Below are positions 21,026 through 33,655 of a DNA stretch of 64,000 bases, one piece after another (position 1 is the stretch's first letter; every line of letters starts with the position of its first letter). The DNA lies in the NCBI RefSeq assembly GCF_022512515.1, contig NZ_JAKWBK010000001.1, positions 434,001 through 498,000 on the forward strand, read 5' to 3'. The stretch is from Paraniabella hibiscisoli. GTDB taxonomy: Bacteria > Bacteroidota > Bacteroidia > Chitinophagales > Chitinophagaceae. The notes beneath the pieces were generated by a model. It searched no databases. It was not told the DNA's origin and saw nothing but the letters and a program-made list of their open reading frames with translations. The position numbers and the translations under genes are program-made.

Positions 21026-21091
21026 AACCTAGACTTTAAAAATGAAAGGCCATTAATTTGCTAATGGCCTTTCAGAAAACAACGGAAGAAA

Positions 21092-22660
21092 TTAGTATCC
21101 TGTATTTTGCTTCAGATTCGGATTTACCGCAATCTGCTGGCTTGGTATTGGGTATACCAATGTTTTAGGATCGGGATCAGCAGCTTTCTCCTGCCAGGCT
21201 ACGAGATACTTACCAAACCGGATCAGGTCCTGCCTTCTCCACCCTTCCCAATACAGCTCGCGCGCACGCTCGTCCAGCAAATTATCCAATGTCAAAGAAC
21301 CGAACGCAGTAATGCCCCTATTAGCTCTTATCGCATTTACCAAACCCAGCGCTTCTCCTGCAGTGCCTGTACCACCTCTTAAAATGGCTTCAGCCTGCAT
21401 CAGCAACACATCCGAATAGCGATACACCACCCAATCATTATTTCTTTGCCCGGTAACACTATAATCAAATGCATATTTCATGGGTCGGATACCTGCGGTT
21501 TCCAACGTAGCCCCTGAAGTGCGTATAGTTACTTCGCGGGTAAACACTAAGGGCGCATTAGCCGGGTTCCTGGCCATTAAAGGGCATTCGTTTTCCAGTC
21601 ATATTGTTGCCCTGCAAAAAAGCCAACATTCTGCCGGTTAAATCCTTTGGTTTTATTATAAGTGGTATCAGCCGGATAATTATAATAAATACCTCTGCGC
21701 TCATCATTGGCGGCAAACTTATCGTAGTAGTCAGATAAGGTAGACCAGCCGTTCCAGCCCCCGGGCTCATATTGTAGTGGGCAATAGTGTTCCAGGCCCT
21801 GTCCACATTACCACCCCTTTCACCGTTCTTATTTAAAAGGGTATAAATGTTTTCTGTAGATTTCACATCGTTATCTGGTGCAAAATTATCAAAGTATTTG
21901 CCGGCTGCAGACACGCTGTATAATCCGGAGCTTTTGATTTCATTGGCCAATGTGATTACCCGATTCATATCCTCTGCGGCAAACGTCGGCGCCTGCCTGT
22001 TCAAAAAGCACCCTTATTCAGGTATATTTTCATCAGCAAAACTTTGGCTGCATTTCGGTTGGCAACATAAGCAGCCGTGGGACCGTTGAGCGGTAAGCTG
22101 TTCAAAATTTCATTCAAATCTTTGACCATATAGTCAATGGCAGCCTGTGGCTGGAGCACTTCGGGTGCAATCCTGAAATCTTCCAAAGCAGCCCCTTCTC
22201 TTACGGGAACCACACCATACAGGTCTACCATATCAAACATGGCTAAAGCCCGTATAAACCTGGCTTCAGCGGCCTGTTGCGCACTGGGGCTATATTTCAA
22301 CACATTGGTAGCATTATAAATAGCCGTACCCAGGCTTACAAAAGTACTGTTCATATAACCGTTGTCCGCATTCCAGGTATGCAGGTGAATAGCGCGGTGC
22401 ATACCATTATCATCCCAGTCGCCACCCCGCGTGGGGGCGATAGCCGCATCGGTTGAGACCTCCTGCATTACCCATCTTTGCTCTTGTTGGTAGGGCGTAT
22501 TCAAAGAAGTGTAAGCGGTAACCAAAAGACCCGCCGGATCTATATTGGCATTTCCTTCGCCCAGCTCTCCTTTAAACTCCTCATTGAGCTTGGTGCAGGA
22601 AAACGTTCCTGCCGCCACCGAGCCCATCAGTAATGTATATAATAAATATTTCGATTTCAT
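21092..22660 (-). CDS. SusD/RagB-family outer-membrane lipoprotein (frameshifted)
   Basis: About 520 residues. The lipoprotein signal ends in GTFSC. The N-terminal SusD fold includes LVTAYTSLNTPY, and ARFIRALAMFDMVDLYGVVPVRE is the classic RAxxyfdLv-LyGxvPl motif. The C-terminal RagB/SusD domain contains VYRYSDVLLMQAEAILR, RELYWEGWRRQDLIRFGKY and IPSQQIAVNPNLKQNTGY. The frame breaks near 22005 and twice between 21570 and 21760. It binds glycan at the surface and lids the SusC channel. The neighbouring trehalase suggests trehalose or an oligosaccharide containing it. Confidence 0.93.
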
Positions 22661-22799
22661 CTGTTTAATTTTTATGTTCCTCGGGTATTATCCGTTGAAA
22701 CAGGTTATCAATGGACTGTATAAAGCATAAAAATTTACTTCCGGTTTTCAGTTGTTGATGCAATCCTTTTATGCTTTGCCTTATCATGAGATTCCAGCT

Positions 22800-25700
22800 T
22801 TATAAAGAAAAGTTGACTCCTAATAAAATGGTTCTTGCCGGAGGATAAGGCAGGTACTCAATACCTAAAGAAGGAATACCATTAGTGGCACCATCGGTAT
22901 TTACTTCAGGATCAAAGCCGGTGTATTGGGTAATAATAAACAGGTTTTGCCCGGTAAGCGATACATTGAAGTTCTTCAACGTATTTCCAATATTACCTAC
23001 TCTATAACTTAAAGTAAGATTGGCCATTTTCAGGTAATCGCCTTTCTCCAGATATCTTGTAGAAGGTGCCGCTGAATTAGAGATCGACTCTTTTACACCG
23101 GTATTAAAAAATGAGGATCCGATATTCCTTAGAGAAAGGTTACTTAAACCAAGCGTGGTAGCCGCTGTATTATTAAACAGGTAATGTCCCATTGCGCCAT
23201 TCATATTAGCGCCCACTGTGAATTTTTTATACGTTACGTTGGTTGAAATACCCAGCAATGTGGTTGGGTTGGGACTATTGTTATAAAACTTATTGATGGC
23301 CGGATCGTTGGCACTGCTGATGCTGCCGTCTGCCCCGCGGTACATGCTCATGCCGGTTTGAGGATCGATACCTTCATGAATAGCGAGGTACCAAACATTC
23401 AACGGCTGACCATTTACCATTCGCTGGCCCAATACGCCTGAAAAACCCTGGCCTCTCAACGCGCCTGTTTCGTAATATCCTACCAAACCACTTACACTAT
23501 TTTTTAAGAACGTAACATTACCGGTGAGGTCCCAGGTCCAGTCCTGGCTTTTTACAATGGTTCCTGTAAGTGCAATCTCAACCCCTTTGTTCACCACTTC
23601 ACCATCCAGGTTTACCCACACACGACCCGCAGGCGCCGGCTGGGCCAGTGTTTGCTCAAATAAGGCATCAGTTGTTTTTTTATTGAAGTAATCAATCGAT
23701 CCATATAAACGATTATTCAAAATAGAGAAGTCGATACCCGCATTGATCGTAGCAGAGGTTTCCCATTTCAGATCAGGATTACCATAGTTGGCCTGGCTGA
23801 TGCTGCGGTTGCCAAACACCAACCTGTTTAAAGAAGCTCCAGAAGGAAACTCCTGGTTACCGGTTTTACCCCAACCCAATCTCAATTTAAGCTGGTTGAT
23901 ATGACTATTACCTTTTAAGAAGGCTTCTTCAGCGATATTCCAGGCAATGGCTACAGATGGGAATATTGCATACTTGTTGTTAGCCCCAAACTTGGTAGAA
24001 CCATCTCGCCTTGCAGTAGCGGTAAACAAATAGCGACTAAGATAATTAAAACCACCCCTTACAAAAAGAGACTGCAGCTGGTTGGTTGGACTTCTGTAAG
24101 ATGCGATCTCCCTTGTAGCCGGAGTTGAATATTGCATATAGTCAAAATAGTCTAACCCAACATAATTAAAACCGCGACCGAAACTTATGTTATTATTAAA
24201 ATTATAGTCGAGATATTCATAACCGGCAACGGCATTGATATTCCAGTCATCACTTACCTGTTTATTATAGGATAGGGTATGCGTCATTTGCTGGTTGGTT
24301 TCTCCATTATTTGAGATGAAAGCCTGCTCATCGTTTAAACCGTTGGCGGGATCAATAATGCCGGCTCTGTATATACCTTCACGATTACCGGTTTGCCTCA
24401 TCACACTGTAGATAAAACGATATTCGAGGTCGTCGGTAAATTTGTAATAGGGCGCCAGGTTTACCACCATGGTATTGGTTACCGACCGGTCTTTAAAAGC
24501 GTCAATGCTGGCTAAAGGATTACGGGTAGAGGTATTGATAAATGTAAGATTGCCCTGATCATCTCTTAACGGGCGGGTGGGGTTCCACTGCAAGGCCTGG
24601 GATATCAGGTTACCCTGCGAACCTACCATAGCGCTGATAGGCGCATACTGGTTATTCATCTGTGTGAGAAATAAGGCGAAATCAATCCAAGCCTCCTGCT
24701 TTCGAGAAAGCGGAAGTTGCCCGTAAAATTGGCGGTATATTTTTTTAATTGAGATCCGATGATAATACCGTTCTGGTTCTGGTAACCTCCTGACAGGCGG
24801 TATTTACCATGCTCTGTACCACCCGATACATCTGCATAATAATTTTGCGTTACCGCATTGCGCGTAATTTCTTTAAACGCATCCACATCGCTTCCAAAAT
24901 CTGCATTCGCGGCTTCTGCAGGGGTATAATAGTTCAATGCCTCTCTGAATCGTGATGCATCTAGTACGTCGGGATATTCACGCATATTGGAAATACCGGT
25001 TGCCGCTCCTACTGAAAGAACCGGAGGACCGGCTTTACCTTTTTAGTGGTGATGATCACTACCCCATTGGCGCCCCTTGAACCGTATATAGCTGTAGCAG
25101 ATGCATCTTTTAAGATATCCATACTGGCTATATCGCCGGGGTTCAGGTAGGTAAGCGGATTTCCCCGGTCGGAAGAAAAATCGCCGCGCCCTTCAGGTAA
25201 AGGAGAGTTGCCCGACATGGGCACTCCGTCTAAAACAAACAAAGGGTTATTACTGGCTCTTATGGAAGAGTTACCCCTGATACGTACTGTAACCGACCCA
25301 CCGGGTTGGCCGGTATTATTGATCACCATTACACCAGGTGTTTTACCCTGTATCAACTGATCAGGATTGGTCATTACTCCTTTATTAAAATTTCGTTCGC
25401 TGATCGTCACCATCGAACCGGTCAGGTCTTTTTCCGCGCCGTTCCGTAGCCGATCACTACTACTTCATCAATACTCTGTGCTACCGGCGTAAGTGTAAAA
25501 TCAACTGTTTGGGCTTTGCCATCAGCAATATTAACCGATTGGGTGCCGGATGTGTACCCTATAAACGATGCCGTAACCGTATAGTTACCATCTTCGAGTT
25601 TGCTAAAAGAAAAAGCGCCATCGCTTCCTACAGAAATACTTAAGTTTTTTCTACTATTACTACTGTAGCGCCGGCCAAAGCTTCTCCCTTATCGGAGCTC

Positions 25701-25825
25701 ACTTTACCGCTGATTGTGCCGGACTGCGCATAGCTGTTGAAGGCGAAAAGCAATTGCAGCAGCAGGAATACTCCTGCAATTCTTGCAGTTCGCCCGATCC
25801 ATAAAGGTGGTCTTTCCATAATCAT
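22800..25825 (-). CDS. SusC/RagA-family TonB-linked outer-membrane protein (frameshifted)
   Basis: About 1009 residues. The signal peptide ends in FNSYAQ, followed by a carboxypeptidase-like domain (GTISGKVSSDKGEALAGAT). The SusC signature IDEVVVIGYGT, and later YGSRGANGVVIITTKKGK in the repaired frame, lead into the barrel, which ends TILLGVNFSL. Four frame breaks lie near 25645, 25435, 25045 and 24680; each is repaired by one added base, the first three in A runs. It is the transport channel partner of the SusD lipoprotein. The start at 25825 (MIMERPP) is preferred over the upstream TTG. Confidence 0.93.
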
Positions 25826-25889
25826 TGAGTTTAAAGTTTGAATTAAAAAGAGATTCATTGGCAAAACGTTTATTAATTAATAGCTATTC

Positions 25890-27373
25890 TCATACATTTT
25901 TCATTTTCAGGTAAACCCCATTGGTCCACCCAAAGCCGTCCTGGTTGGGGTACTCTCCACCGGTATCCTTGTCATCATAACTCTTTACTACCGGGTACTT
26001 CTCCATTAGCTTTCCTGTTTGTGCAAAACGATGTTCTACATTGTTTATCCAGCTGCTCCTGATTCCATCGGCCAGGCCTGAATCACCATATTGCCGGGCA
26101 GCTTTGTAGCCTACCCATTGCAAAGGCGCCCAACCTTTGGGAGCATCCCATTGTTGCTCTGTTACTACATCAGTAGTCAGCAAGCCTCCATCCTTTAACA
26201 AATACTCGTTTACAAACGCCAGAACATGCGCTGCACGCTCAGCCGAACTAATACCTACATACAAAGGGAACAGCATAGCAAGCGATCGTGATCCCGTATG
26301 ATGTTTATGCTGGAAATGATAGTCTTTATACACTTTATCCTGCTCATCCCATAAGTAATTTTCAATGGCGTCAACTCTCCCGGCAACTATCGTTTCAAAT
26401 TTTATTCTCATGTTCCTGTTATCTGAAACGGTATAGGCATCTAACAATGTTTGTTCAAGATGCAGCATCATACAGTTCAGATCAACCGGAATAATTTCTG
26501 TAGTACAAATACTGTGCAGATTCTTACCATCTGCCAGCCAGCGGCGGCTTGAAAAATCCCAGCCAGACTCACAGGCAGCCCTTAAATTGCGATATAAATT
26601 TTTATTTCCGGGCGCCAGCTCCATTAAAGCAACATCCAGCGCATAACCTTCGGGCCGGGGAGTGTTTTCTGCATCCCAATAGCGGTTTAATAAAGAACCG
26701 TCTTCCATTTTTACGATACGCAGATCAGCTTGCCCACCGCTCAGGCTTTCTGCACCTTTCATCCAGAAAGCGTATTCTTTTTCCAGCGCTTCCAGATATT
26801 TCACCAGTACAATTTCTCCCCTGACATCCTCCAGTAGCCGCACCATAGCTGAATAAAAGGGATCTGCGAACGCGTAAGATAGTAGGTACGACTGGCGTTG
26901 GGTATAAACCCGATACTGTGAATCAGGTAAGTAAAATTGTCGATCATGCCTTCTACCAGGTCTAACCGGCCGCTTTCAACCAAACCCAGCATGGTGAAAT
27001 AACTGTCCCAATAATATAATTCATTGAACCTGCCGCCAGGAGCCACATAGGGATGGGGTAAGCCTATCAAAGAACCATTATCTGTAGTATTGATGCGGGT
27101 TAGATTATCCCATAGTTTTAAAATATAGTCGTCGATATTAGCTACCTCCCGTGTAGATTTGAGATTAACCTGAACAGGCAATGAAAAATTTTCTTTCACA
27201 AAAACCAAAAGATCAAAATCGGGATCATTCTTCTGGTTCTCATATTTTGCTGCAATATGGGGCAATGCATACAGCGGCTCTGCATCAACAAAAGTCTTTT
27301 GATCCTTAAACACATGCCGGGCCTGTACATCGGCCAGCAAAACCCCAATAACTGAAGCGTTTGTAGCAATCAT
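25890..27373 (-). CDS. Trehalase, GH37 (one frameshift)
   Basis: About 494 residues. It hydrolyses trehalose to two glucose. Both trehalase signatures are present: [15 protein letters not shown] (near 27000-27045) and [14 protein letters not shown] (near 26110-26155), as well as [10 protein letters not shown] near the start. The frame breaks near 26850, where one base in CCCTTTT restores [17 protein letters not shown]. The start at 27373 is chosen because the family aligns from about there; 27409 is possible. Neither start gives a signal peptide, so the enzyme looks cytoplasmic, unlike periplasmic TreA. It opens the operon with SusC, SusD and the MFS transporter. Confidence 0.92.
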
Positions 27374-27562
27374 ACTATTATGTTTTGAAATGAGCAATCG
27401 GCAAAGCATTCAACTACCTGGCAGCAATCATCCGGTTTTAATCCAGATAGTTTACATCGTTTATACATAACAAAAGTCAACAACCTGGCGCGATTTACAT
27501 ACAACACTATTCACTTTTTATTGAACGCTATTAATCATTTTTTATTTATATTTAACAGAATA

Positions 27563-28408
27563 ATGAAAATAGAATACGAAATTGTAAAAGCCGACCCCGG
27601 CAGCTCCTTTAGACTTCTACATCATAAAATGGTTCGGGAATCCGATTTTGTGTGGCAGTTTCATTATCACCCGGAGTTGGAACTTGTTTTTGTACCGGCG
27701 GGAAGCGGCACAAGACATGTTGGTAATCACCTGAGCACTTATCACCAGGGAGACCTGGTGCTGATAGGCAGCAATTTACCCCATTCGGGCTTTGGCCTTA
27801 ACTCTTCCGGACTACACGAAGAAATTGTGCTGCAGGTAAAGCCGGAAATACTCCCCCTGCATTTTGCAGAAATGACCCGGGTGGAAGCAATGCTGGACAG
27901 GGCAAAATATGGTCTGTCATTTTCCGGAACCGTCAAAGAAGAAGTAGGCGCCGTTATGAAGGCGATGGTTCATCAACCCCTTTCAAAAAATGTTGCTGCT
28001 GCTGGAGATTATGGAAATATTAGCGAATTCAGAAGCGTACACTATTCTTAACAGCAGTATTGTATCCCCGGCATTACTTTCAAACATAAAGCCCGCCTGC
28101 AAAAAGTATTTTCTTATGTAGAAAAAGAGTACGCGGGCAACGTACAGGTACAAAAAGCGGCAACCCTGGTGGGACTATCGGTACCTTCATTTTGCAATTT
28201 TTTTAAAAAAACCACACAGATCACTTTTTCTGATTTTGTCAATCAGTACCGGATACAAAAATCTTGTATGCTGCTTCACCAGGACAAAAGCATTTCGGAG
28301 GTTTGCTTTGAATGCGGTTTTAATAACGTCACCTATTTTAACCGGCTATTCAAACAGGTTATGAATGAAACACCCTCGGGCTTTAAAAAAGAAAATAAGC
28401 CGGTTTAG
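27563..28408 (+). CDS. AraC-family transcriptional regulator with cupin sensor (frameshifted)
   Basis: About 282 residues when repaired. The N-terminal cupin contains FHYHPELELVFVPAGSGTRHVG and GDLVLIGSNLPH. The C-terminal double HTH contains KAATLVGLSVPSFCNFFKKTT and the AraC signature SISEVCFECGFNNVTYFNRLFKQ...TPSGFKK. Breaks lie at an A6 run near 27990 and in the segment 28055-28075. The start is ATG 27563. It is divergent from the trehalase operon with 189 bases between start codons, so it is the likely regulator of trehalose use. Confidence 0.85.
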
Positions 28409-28525
28409 CGAAGTGGCTTAACGGGTAATACTTACTATATCCTGAAATTTTACTCCTCATCCACCTGGCTTCTTTACAGTTATATAATAATTGATGTATT
28501 TTAGAGCCGGCGTAATTAGCCCAAT

Positions 28526-30442
28526 ATGAACTCACTGGCGCAGGAAACTCTTAAAGAATATTTTGGCTTCGATCATTTCCGCCCGATGCAGCAGGAAATA
28601 GTAGAAGCCGCATTGCAGGGTAGCGATGTGCTGGCACTAATGCCTACAGGCGGAGGTAAATCTCTTTGTTACCAGGTACCGGGTCTTGCAAAAGATGGCT
28701 TATGCCTGGTTATATCCCCTCTTATTGCTTTAATGAACGACCAGGTACAAAACCTGAGAAAGAAAAACATTACCGCCTTTAGCATACATGCAGGCATGCA
28801 GCGAAAAGATGTGATCAGCGTACTGGAAACAGCGGCTCACAGCAATTGTAAATTCCTGTATGTATCGCCTGAGCGACTTGAGAGCGCGCTGTTTAAAGAA
28901 TACCTTCCAGGCCTGGGTGTCAATTTCATAGCGGTTGACGAAGCGCATTGCATATCGCAATGGGGTTACGATTTCAGACCACCTTATTTACGTATTGCCA
29001 AACTCCGCGAAGAGTTACCCGGCATACCTGTTATAGCACTTACCGCTTCTGCTACTCCACTGGTACAGCAGGACATCTGCGAAAAGCTATCTATCGACAC
29101 TGAAAACAGGTTCAGAATATTTCGACAGTCGTTTGAAAGGCCCAACCTTTCTTACAGTGTGTTCAATACAGAATCCCGCATCAATAAAATTGTTTCTGTT
29201 TTGAAATCAGTACGGGGATCAGCCATTGTGTACTGCAAAACCAGGAAACGCTCCAAAGAGATCAGTGAGCTACTGAATGCACAAAACATTAATGCTGATT
29301 TTTATAATGCAGGTCTTTCGTCTGATGAAAGGGCCGAAAAGCAGGAACGCTGGATCAAAAATCAGATACGCGTAATGGTATGTACCAATGCGTTTGGCAT
29401 GGGCATTGACAAGCCCGATGTACGTATAGTAGTACATGCGGATGTGCCTGATTGCCTGGAGAATTATTACCAGGAGGCCGGGCGCGCAGGTAGAGATGGA
29501 GAAAAATCTTATGCTGTATTGTTGTATGATGCCATGGAGCTGGACGCCCTGAAAGCGCTACCTGATATGCGTTATCCGGGCATCGATGGCATTCGCGATG
29601 TTTATAGAAACGTGGTGCATTACCTGCAATTACCCGAAGGTGAATCGCCGGGACATAGTTACGATTTCAACCTGAAGGACTTTATCAAAAAATTTTCACA
29701 GGATATTCAAACCACTCTTTTTGGCCTTAAGGCACTGGAACAAAATGGGTGGCTTAGTTTTAACGAACAGGTTTTTAACCCGGCTACGGTACGTTTTAAT
29801 ATTTACAAAAATAATTTGTACGAGTACGAAAAAAACTTTGCTGATTATGAGCCGATCATCAAAATACTGTTACGCACTTACGAGGGCATTTATGATTACC
29901 CGGTAGCGATTTCAGAAGGATATATCGCCTATCTTTTAAAATCTGATACTGCGGTTGTTAAGGATCAGCTACATAAGCTACACGCAGATAGGGTCATTAT
30001 ATATGAGCCGCAAAAAGAAGACCCGCAGGTAATGCTTACAAGAACCCGTATAAAAACGGCTTTATTACATATAGATACCGAAGAACACCTAAAGCGTAAG
30101 AATATTTTTACGGAGCGGATCGACAAGATTATTGATTATGTAACGGACACCAGCAATTGCCGGAGTAAAATTATCGGCAATTATTTCGGCGATGCTAAAA
30201 TGAATGATTGTGGCATTTGCGATAATTGCCTGAAAAAGAGAAAAGCTACCCTGTCACAGGATACATTTAATAAAATTGCCGACGAGCTGCAACAACTGCT
30301 GCAGGTAGCTTTGCCTGCAGAGGAGGTTTTTAAGCGATTAAACAGGTACTCTAAAGATCACGTATGGACGGTTATTAATTTTTGGGTAGATGAAGAAAAA
30401 CTAAGCATTGAAAAGAACGGCAACATCCGTCTTTCGCATTGA
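28526..30442 (+). CDS. recQ: ATP-dependent DNA helicase RecQ
   Basis: A 638-residue intact 3'-5' helicase for recombination repair. Motifs are MPTGGGKSLCYQVP (Walker A), DEAHCISQWGYDFRP (Walker B and aromatic loop), ALTASATP, MGIDKPDVR and QEAGRAGRDG. The RQC zinc site shows in SNCRSK and CGICDNC. The protein ends soon after the winged-helix region and seems to lack an HRDC domain. It is the longest gene here without a frame break. Confidence 0.96.
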   Translation: MNSLAQETLKEYFGFDHFRPMQQEIVEAALQGSDVLALMPTGGGKSLCYQVPGLAKDGLCLVISPLIALMNDQVQNLRKKNITAFSIHAGMQRKDVISVLETAAHSNCKFLYVSPERLESALFKEYLPGLGVNFIAVDEAHCISQWGYDFRPPYLRIAKLREELPGIPVIALTASATPLVQQDICEKLSIDTENRFRIFRQSFERPNLSYSVFNTESRINKIVSVLKSVRGSAIVYCKTRKRSKEISELLNAQNINADFYNAGLSSDERAEKQERWIKNQIRVMVCTNAFGMGIDKPDVRIVVHADVPDCLENYYQEAGRAGRDGEKSYAVLLYDAMELDALKALPDMRYPGIDGIRDVYRNVVHYLQLPEGESPGHSYDFNLKDFIKKFSQDIQTTLFGLKALEQNGWLSFNEQVFNPATVRFNIYKNNLYEYEKNFADYEPIIKILLRTYEGIYDYPVAISEGYIAYLLKSDTAVVKDQLHKLHADRVIIYEPQKEDPQVMLTRTRIKTALLHIDTEEHLKRKNIFTERIDKIIDYVTDTSNCRSKIIGNYFGDAKMNDCGICDNCLKKRKATLSQDTFNKIADELQQLLQVALPAEEVFKRLNRYSKDHVWTVINFWVDEEKLSIEKNGNIRLSH

Positions 30443-30575
30443 TGTTTCATTGCATTCGGCATCTTCCACGTCGTAATTTCATATGTATGCACCTCTAAAA
30501 TTGAGGTTCCTTTTTTGCGGAAAAACGACCTGTTTTCCTTACTTTTAGCGCAATCGGAAAACAAACCTGTTATAC

Positions 30576-32882
30576 ATGCTTTTAACGGTATTGGCTGGCT
30601 TACTTACCTCTGTTCTTATTATTCCCTTTGGCAAAATTATCAAATCAAAGTGGAGCATTTTACTCATGCTCCTACCTCTGGGCTTATTTTTTTATTATTT
30701 AAGATTGGTGCCCAATGTTTCATTAGGAGAAGTGTTTCAGCAATCTACTAAGTGGATCCCCTCTCTGGGTGTTAACCTGGATTTTAAGCTGGATGGCCTT
30801 TCGCTGCTATTTGCCTTATTAATTACCGGGGTGGGAACAGCAGTTTATTTTTATGCACGTACTTATTTAAAAGGGCATCCTTACTTTGACCGGTTCTTTG
30901 GCTACCTGAGTTTATTCATGTCAGCCATGCTGGGTATGGTACTCTCAGACAATATGCTGCTTCTTTTTATTTTCTGGGAACTCACCAGCATCAGCTCTTT
31001 TTTCTCATAGGATTTAATAACAGCGAGTTGAGCTCCCGCAAAAGCGCACTTACAGCGCTCTCAGTTACGGGTATGGGTGGTTTTTTTCTTTTAGCAGGTA
31101 TTATATTGTTAGGAAATGTAGCAGGCACTTATTCCATATCTGAGCTGATACATGCGCGCGATACGATCATCCATCATGCACAATATCCATTGATACTGGT
31201 ATTATTTTTCATGGGGGCTTTTACCAAGTCGGCGCAGTTTCCCTTTCATTTCTGGCTACCAGGTGCGATGAAAGCACCCACCCCCGTGTCAGCCTACCTG
31301 CACTCTGCCACGATGGTTAAAGCCGGTATTTACCTGTTGGCAAGATTTGATCCTGTATTAGGTAATACGCCTATGTGGAGTTACCCGCTCATGATCGTTG
31401 GCGGCTTTACCATGTTATTTGCTGCCGTTCACTCTCTGTTACGTGTAGACTTAAAAAGTATACTGGCCTACTCTACTATTTCGGCATTAGGCATTTTAAC
31501 CTTTCTCATTGGCCTGGGCACCAGGGATGCGGTAATTGCTGCCAGCGTTTTCATCCTCGTGCATGCCCTGTACAAAGCTGCCTTATTTCTCGTTACCGGC
31601 ATCATTGATCATGAAGCGCATACAAGGGACATTACCCGTTTATCGGGCCTTCGTAAAGTCTTGCTACCAGTAGCTATTGCCGGCTTTCTGGCCGCTTTAT
31701 CCAGCGCTGGTGTGCCTTTAACCTTTGGATTTATTGGTAAAGACCTTATTTACGAAGCAACACTTCATGCAGGCTCTTCCCTGATGCTGGTGCTTACCGT
31801 ATTAGCTGTCATTACTAATATTTGCCTGGTAGCGGCAGGTTTTATGGCGGGCATCAAGCCATTTACAGGTTCCCTGCCTTCATCATTTCAAAAATACACC
31901 TTCCTTATACTTCTATGTGGTTACCACCATTGATACTGGCTGTATTAGGTGTGGTGTTTGGTTTGATGCCGCATTATATTGGAGAAGTTTTTTCCTTACG
32001 CGCTGCCAACACCATGTTTGGAGCTGATACGCAACTCAATTTAAAAATATGGCATGGCTTTAACACCGTGCTGTTCTTAAGCCTGCTAACATTAGCGGCG
32101 GGTACAGCACTTTACTTTTTCAACAAGCCGAGCCATGCAAAAAGCAATGCGGTGCATCGTTTTAAAGTGTTGGCCCCTGAATTCCTGACGGAACGCTTCA
32201 CGGCAGGGATCTTTAAATTTTCTGATTGGTATACCAGTACTTTTCATAACGGTTATCTACGCTCCTATCATTTAAAGATCATTCTTTTTACGGAAGCTTT
32301 ATTGGCTTACAAGCTCTGGTTAAGCGGCCCCATAGATATCAATTTTTATAACCTGGCCATGTTGAGCGTATATGAAGTGGCCATTGTAGCTATCCTGATC
32401 GGGGCGTTGATCATCATGATTACCACCCGAACCAGGCTTACAGCCGTAGTGGCCATGAGTGTTATTGGTTATTGTATTTGCCTGATGTTTGTTTTTTACA
32501 GCGCGCCCGACCTCGCCATGACCCAGTTTACTATTGATACGCTCACCACCGTACTCTTTGTACTGGTATTGTACAAATTACCACCATTTTAAACCTCGGT
32601 ACCCGAAAAGAACGTTACCGGGACATGGCCGTTGCATTAGGTTTTGGGCTTATTCTTTGTATGGTGGCATTACAGGTGCATCACGAACCTATTGAAACCG
32701 CTACCAGTGATTTTTATGGATCAAAGGCCTACCTGGAAGCGAAAGGAAAAAATGTAGTAAATGTGATACTGGTAGACTTCAGAGGTATTGATACTTTATT
32801 TGAAACAGTGGTGTTGAGCATTGCAGCAATTGGCGTATACAATTTATTAAGGCTGCGCTTAAAACCATCAGAAAAAGAATAA
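30576..32882 (+). CDS. mrpA: Na+/H+ antiporter subunit A (frameshifted)
   Basis: About 769 residues when repaired, the normal size for MrpA. The large NuoL-like membrane subunit shows [15 protein letters not shown] in the repaired frame, [30 protein letters not shown] (the proton-translocation segment) and [20 protein letters not shown]. The C-terminal MrpB-like module includes [18 protein letters not shown]. Breaks lie near 31005 (T6 run), near 31910 and near 32590. It is the first gene of a seven-gene operon that exchanges cytoplasmic Na+ for H+. Confidence 0.93.
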
Positions 32883-32883
32883 T

Positions 32884-33297
32884 ATGAGAAGTAGCATCTT
32901 ACAAACAGCAACGCGTTACCTGCTTCCTATACTATTATTATTCTCGGTTTTCCTGTTGTTAAGAGGCCACTATTATCCCGGTGGCGGGTTTGTAGGAGGA
33001 CTGGTAGCATCCATCGCATTTGTATTGCACAGTTTTGCGAACGGTACAGATGCAACGATGACATTATTAGGCAGAAAGCCCCTATCCCTGATCCCAATGG
33101 GATTGGGTATTGCAGCGCTTAGTGTGATGGCGCCTATGCTATGGGGCCTGCCTCCTATGACAGGACTCTGGCTGGAAGGAAAATTCCCCATTATAGGGTC
33201 CTTCGGTTCAGCCTTGTTTTTTGACCTGGGAGTATACCTGGTAGTAGTGGGCGTGGTTTTAACTATTTTATTTACGATATCGCTAACAGACGATTAA
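32884..33297 (+). CDS. mrpB: Na+/H+ antiporter subunit B
   Basis: A 137-residue intact four-helix membrane protein. The [16 protein letters not shown] motif is diagnostic of MnhB/MrpB. Its ATG begins 1 base after the mrpA stop, which supports reading the preceding frames as one mrpA gene. Confidence 0.93.
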   Translation: MRSSILQTATRYLLPILLLFSVFLLLRGHYYPGGGFVGGLVASIAFVLHSFANGTDATMTLLGRKPLSLIPMGLGIAALSVMAPMLWGLPPMTGLWLEGKFPIIGSFGSALFFDLGVYLVVVGVVLTILFTISLTDD

Positions 33298-33298
33298 T

Positions 33299-33655
33299 AT
33301 GGAGTTACTACTGATATTGGTGATTGGATTATTATATGCAGGCGGAGTATATATGATACTGCGGCGAAGCATGGTAAAGCTTTTATTGGGTATTATGCTA
33401 TTAGGCAGCGCCACCAACATACTCATATTTGTATTGGGAGCCATTGTGAAAGGTAAACCGCCAATTATAGATAGTTCCGCTGATGTAATGGACAGATCGT
33501 ATGCCGACCCTGTTCCGCAGGCGTTGATACTAACGGCCATTGTGATCAGCTTCGCCCTCACGGCTTTTGCTATCGTACTATTAAAGCGTGTATACGCGTT
33601 GGTTGAAACAGATGATTTAGATAACCTAAACACTCCGGAGGAAGAAGATATATGA
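33299..33655 (+). CDS. mrpC: Na+/H+ antiporter subunit C
   Basis: A 118-residue NuoK-like three-helix membrane protein. The pattern GGVYMILRRSMVKLLLGIMLLGSATNILIF and DPVPQALILTAIVISFALTAF is typical of MnhC/MrpC. It overlaps mrpD by four bases (ATGA). Confidence 0.93.
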   Translation: MELLLILVIGLLYAGGVYMILRRSMVKLLLGIMLLGSATNILIFVLGAIVKGKPPIIDSSADVMDRSYADPVPQALILTAIVISFALTAFAIVLLKRVYALVETDDLDNLNTPEEEDI

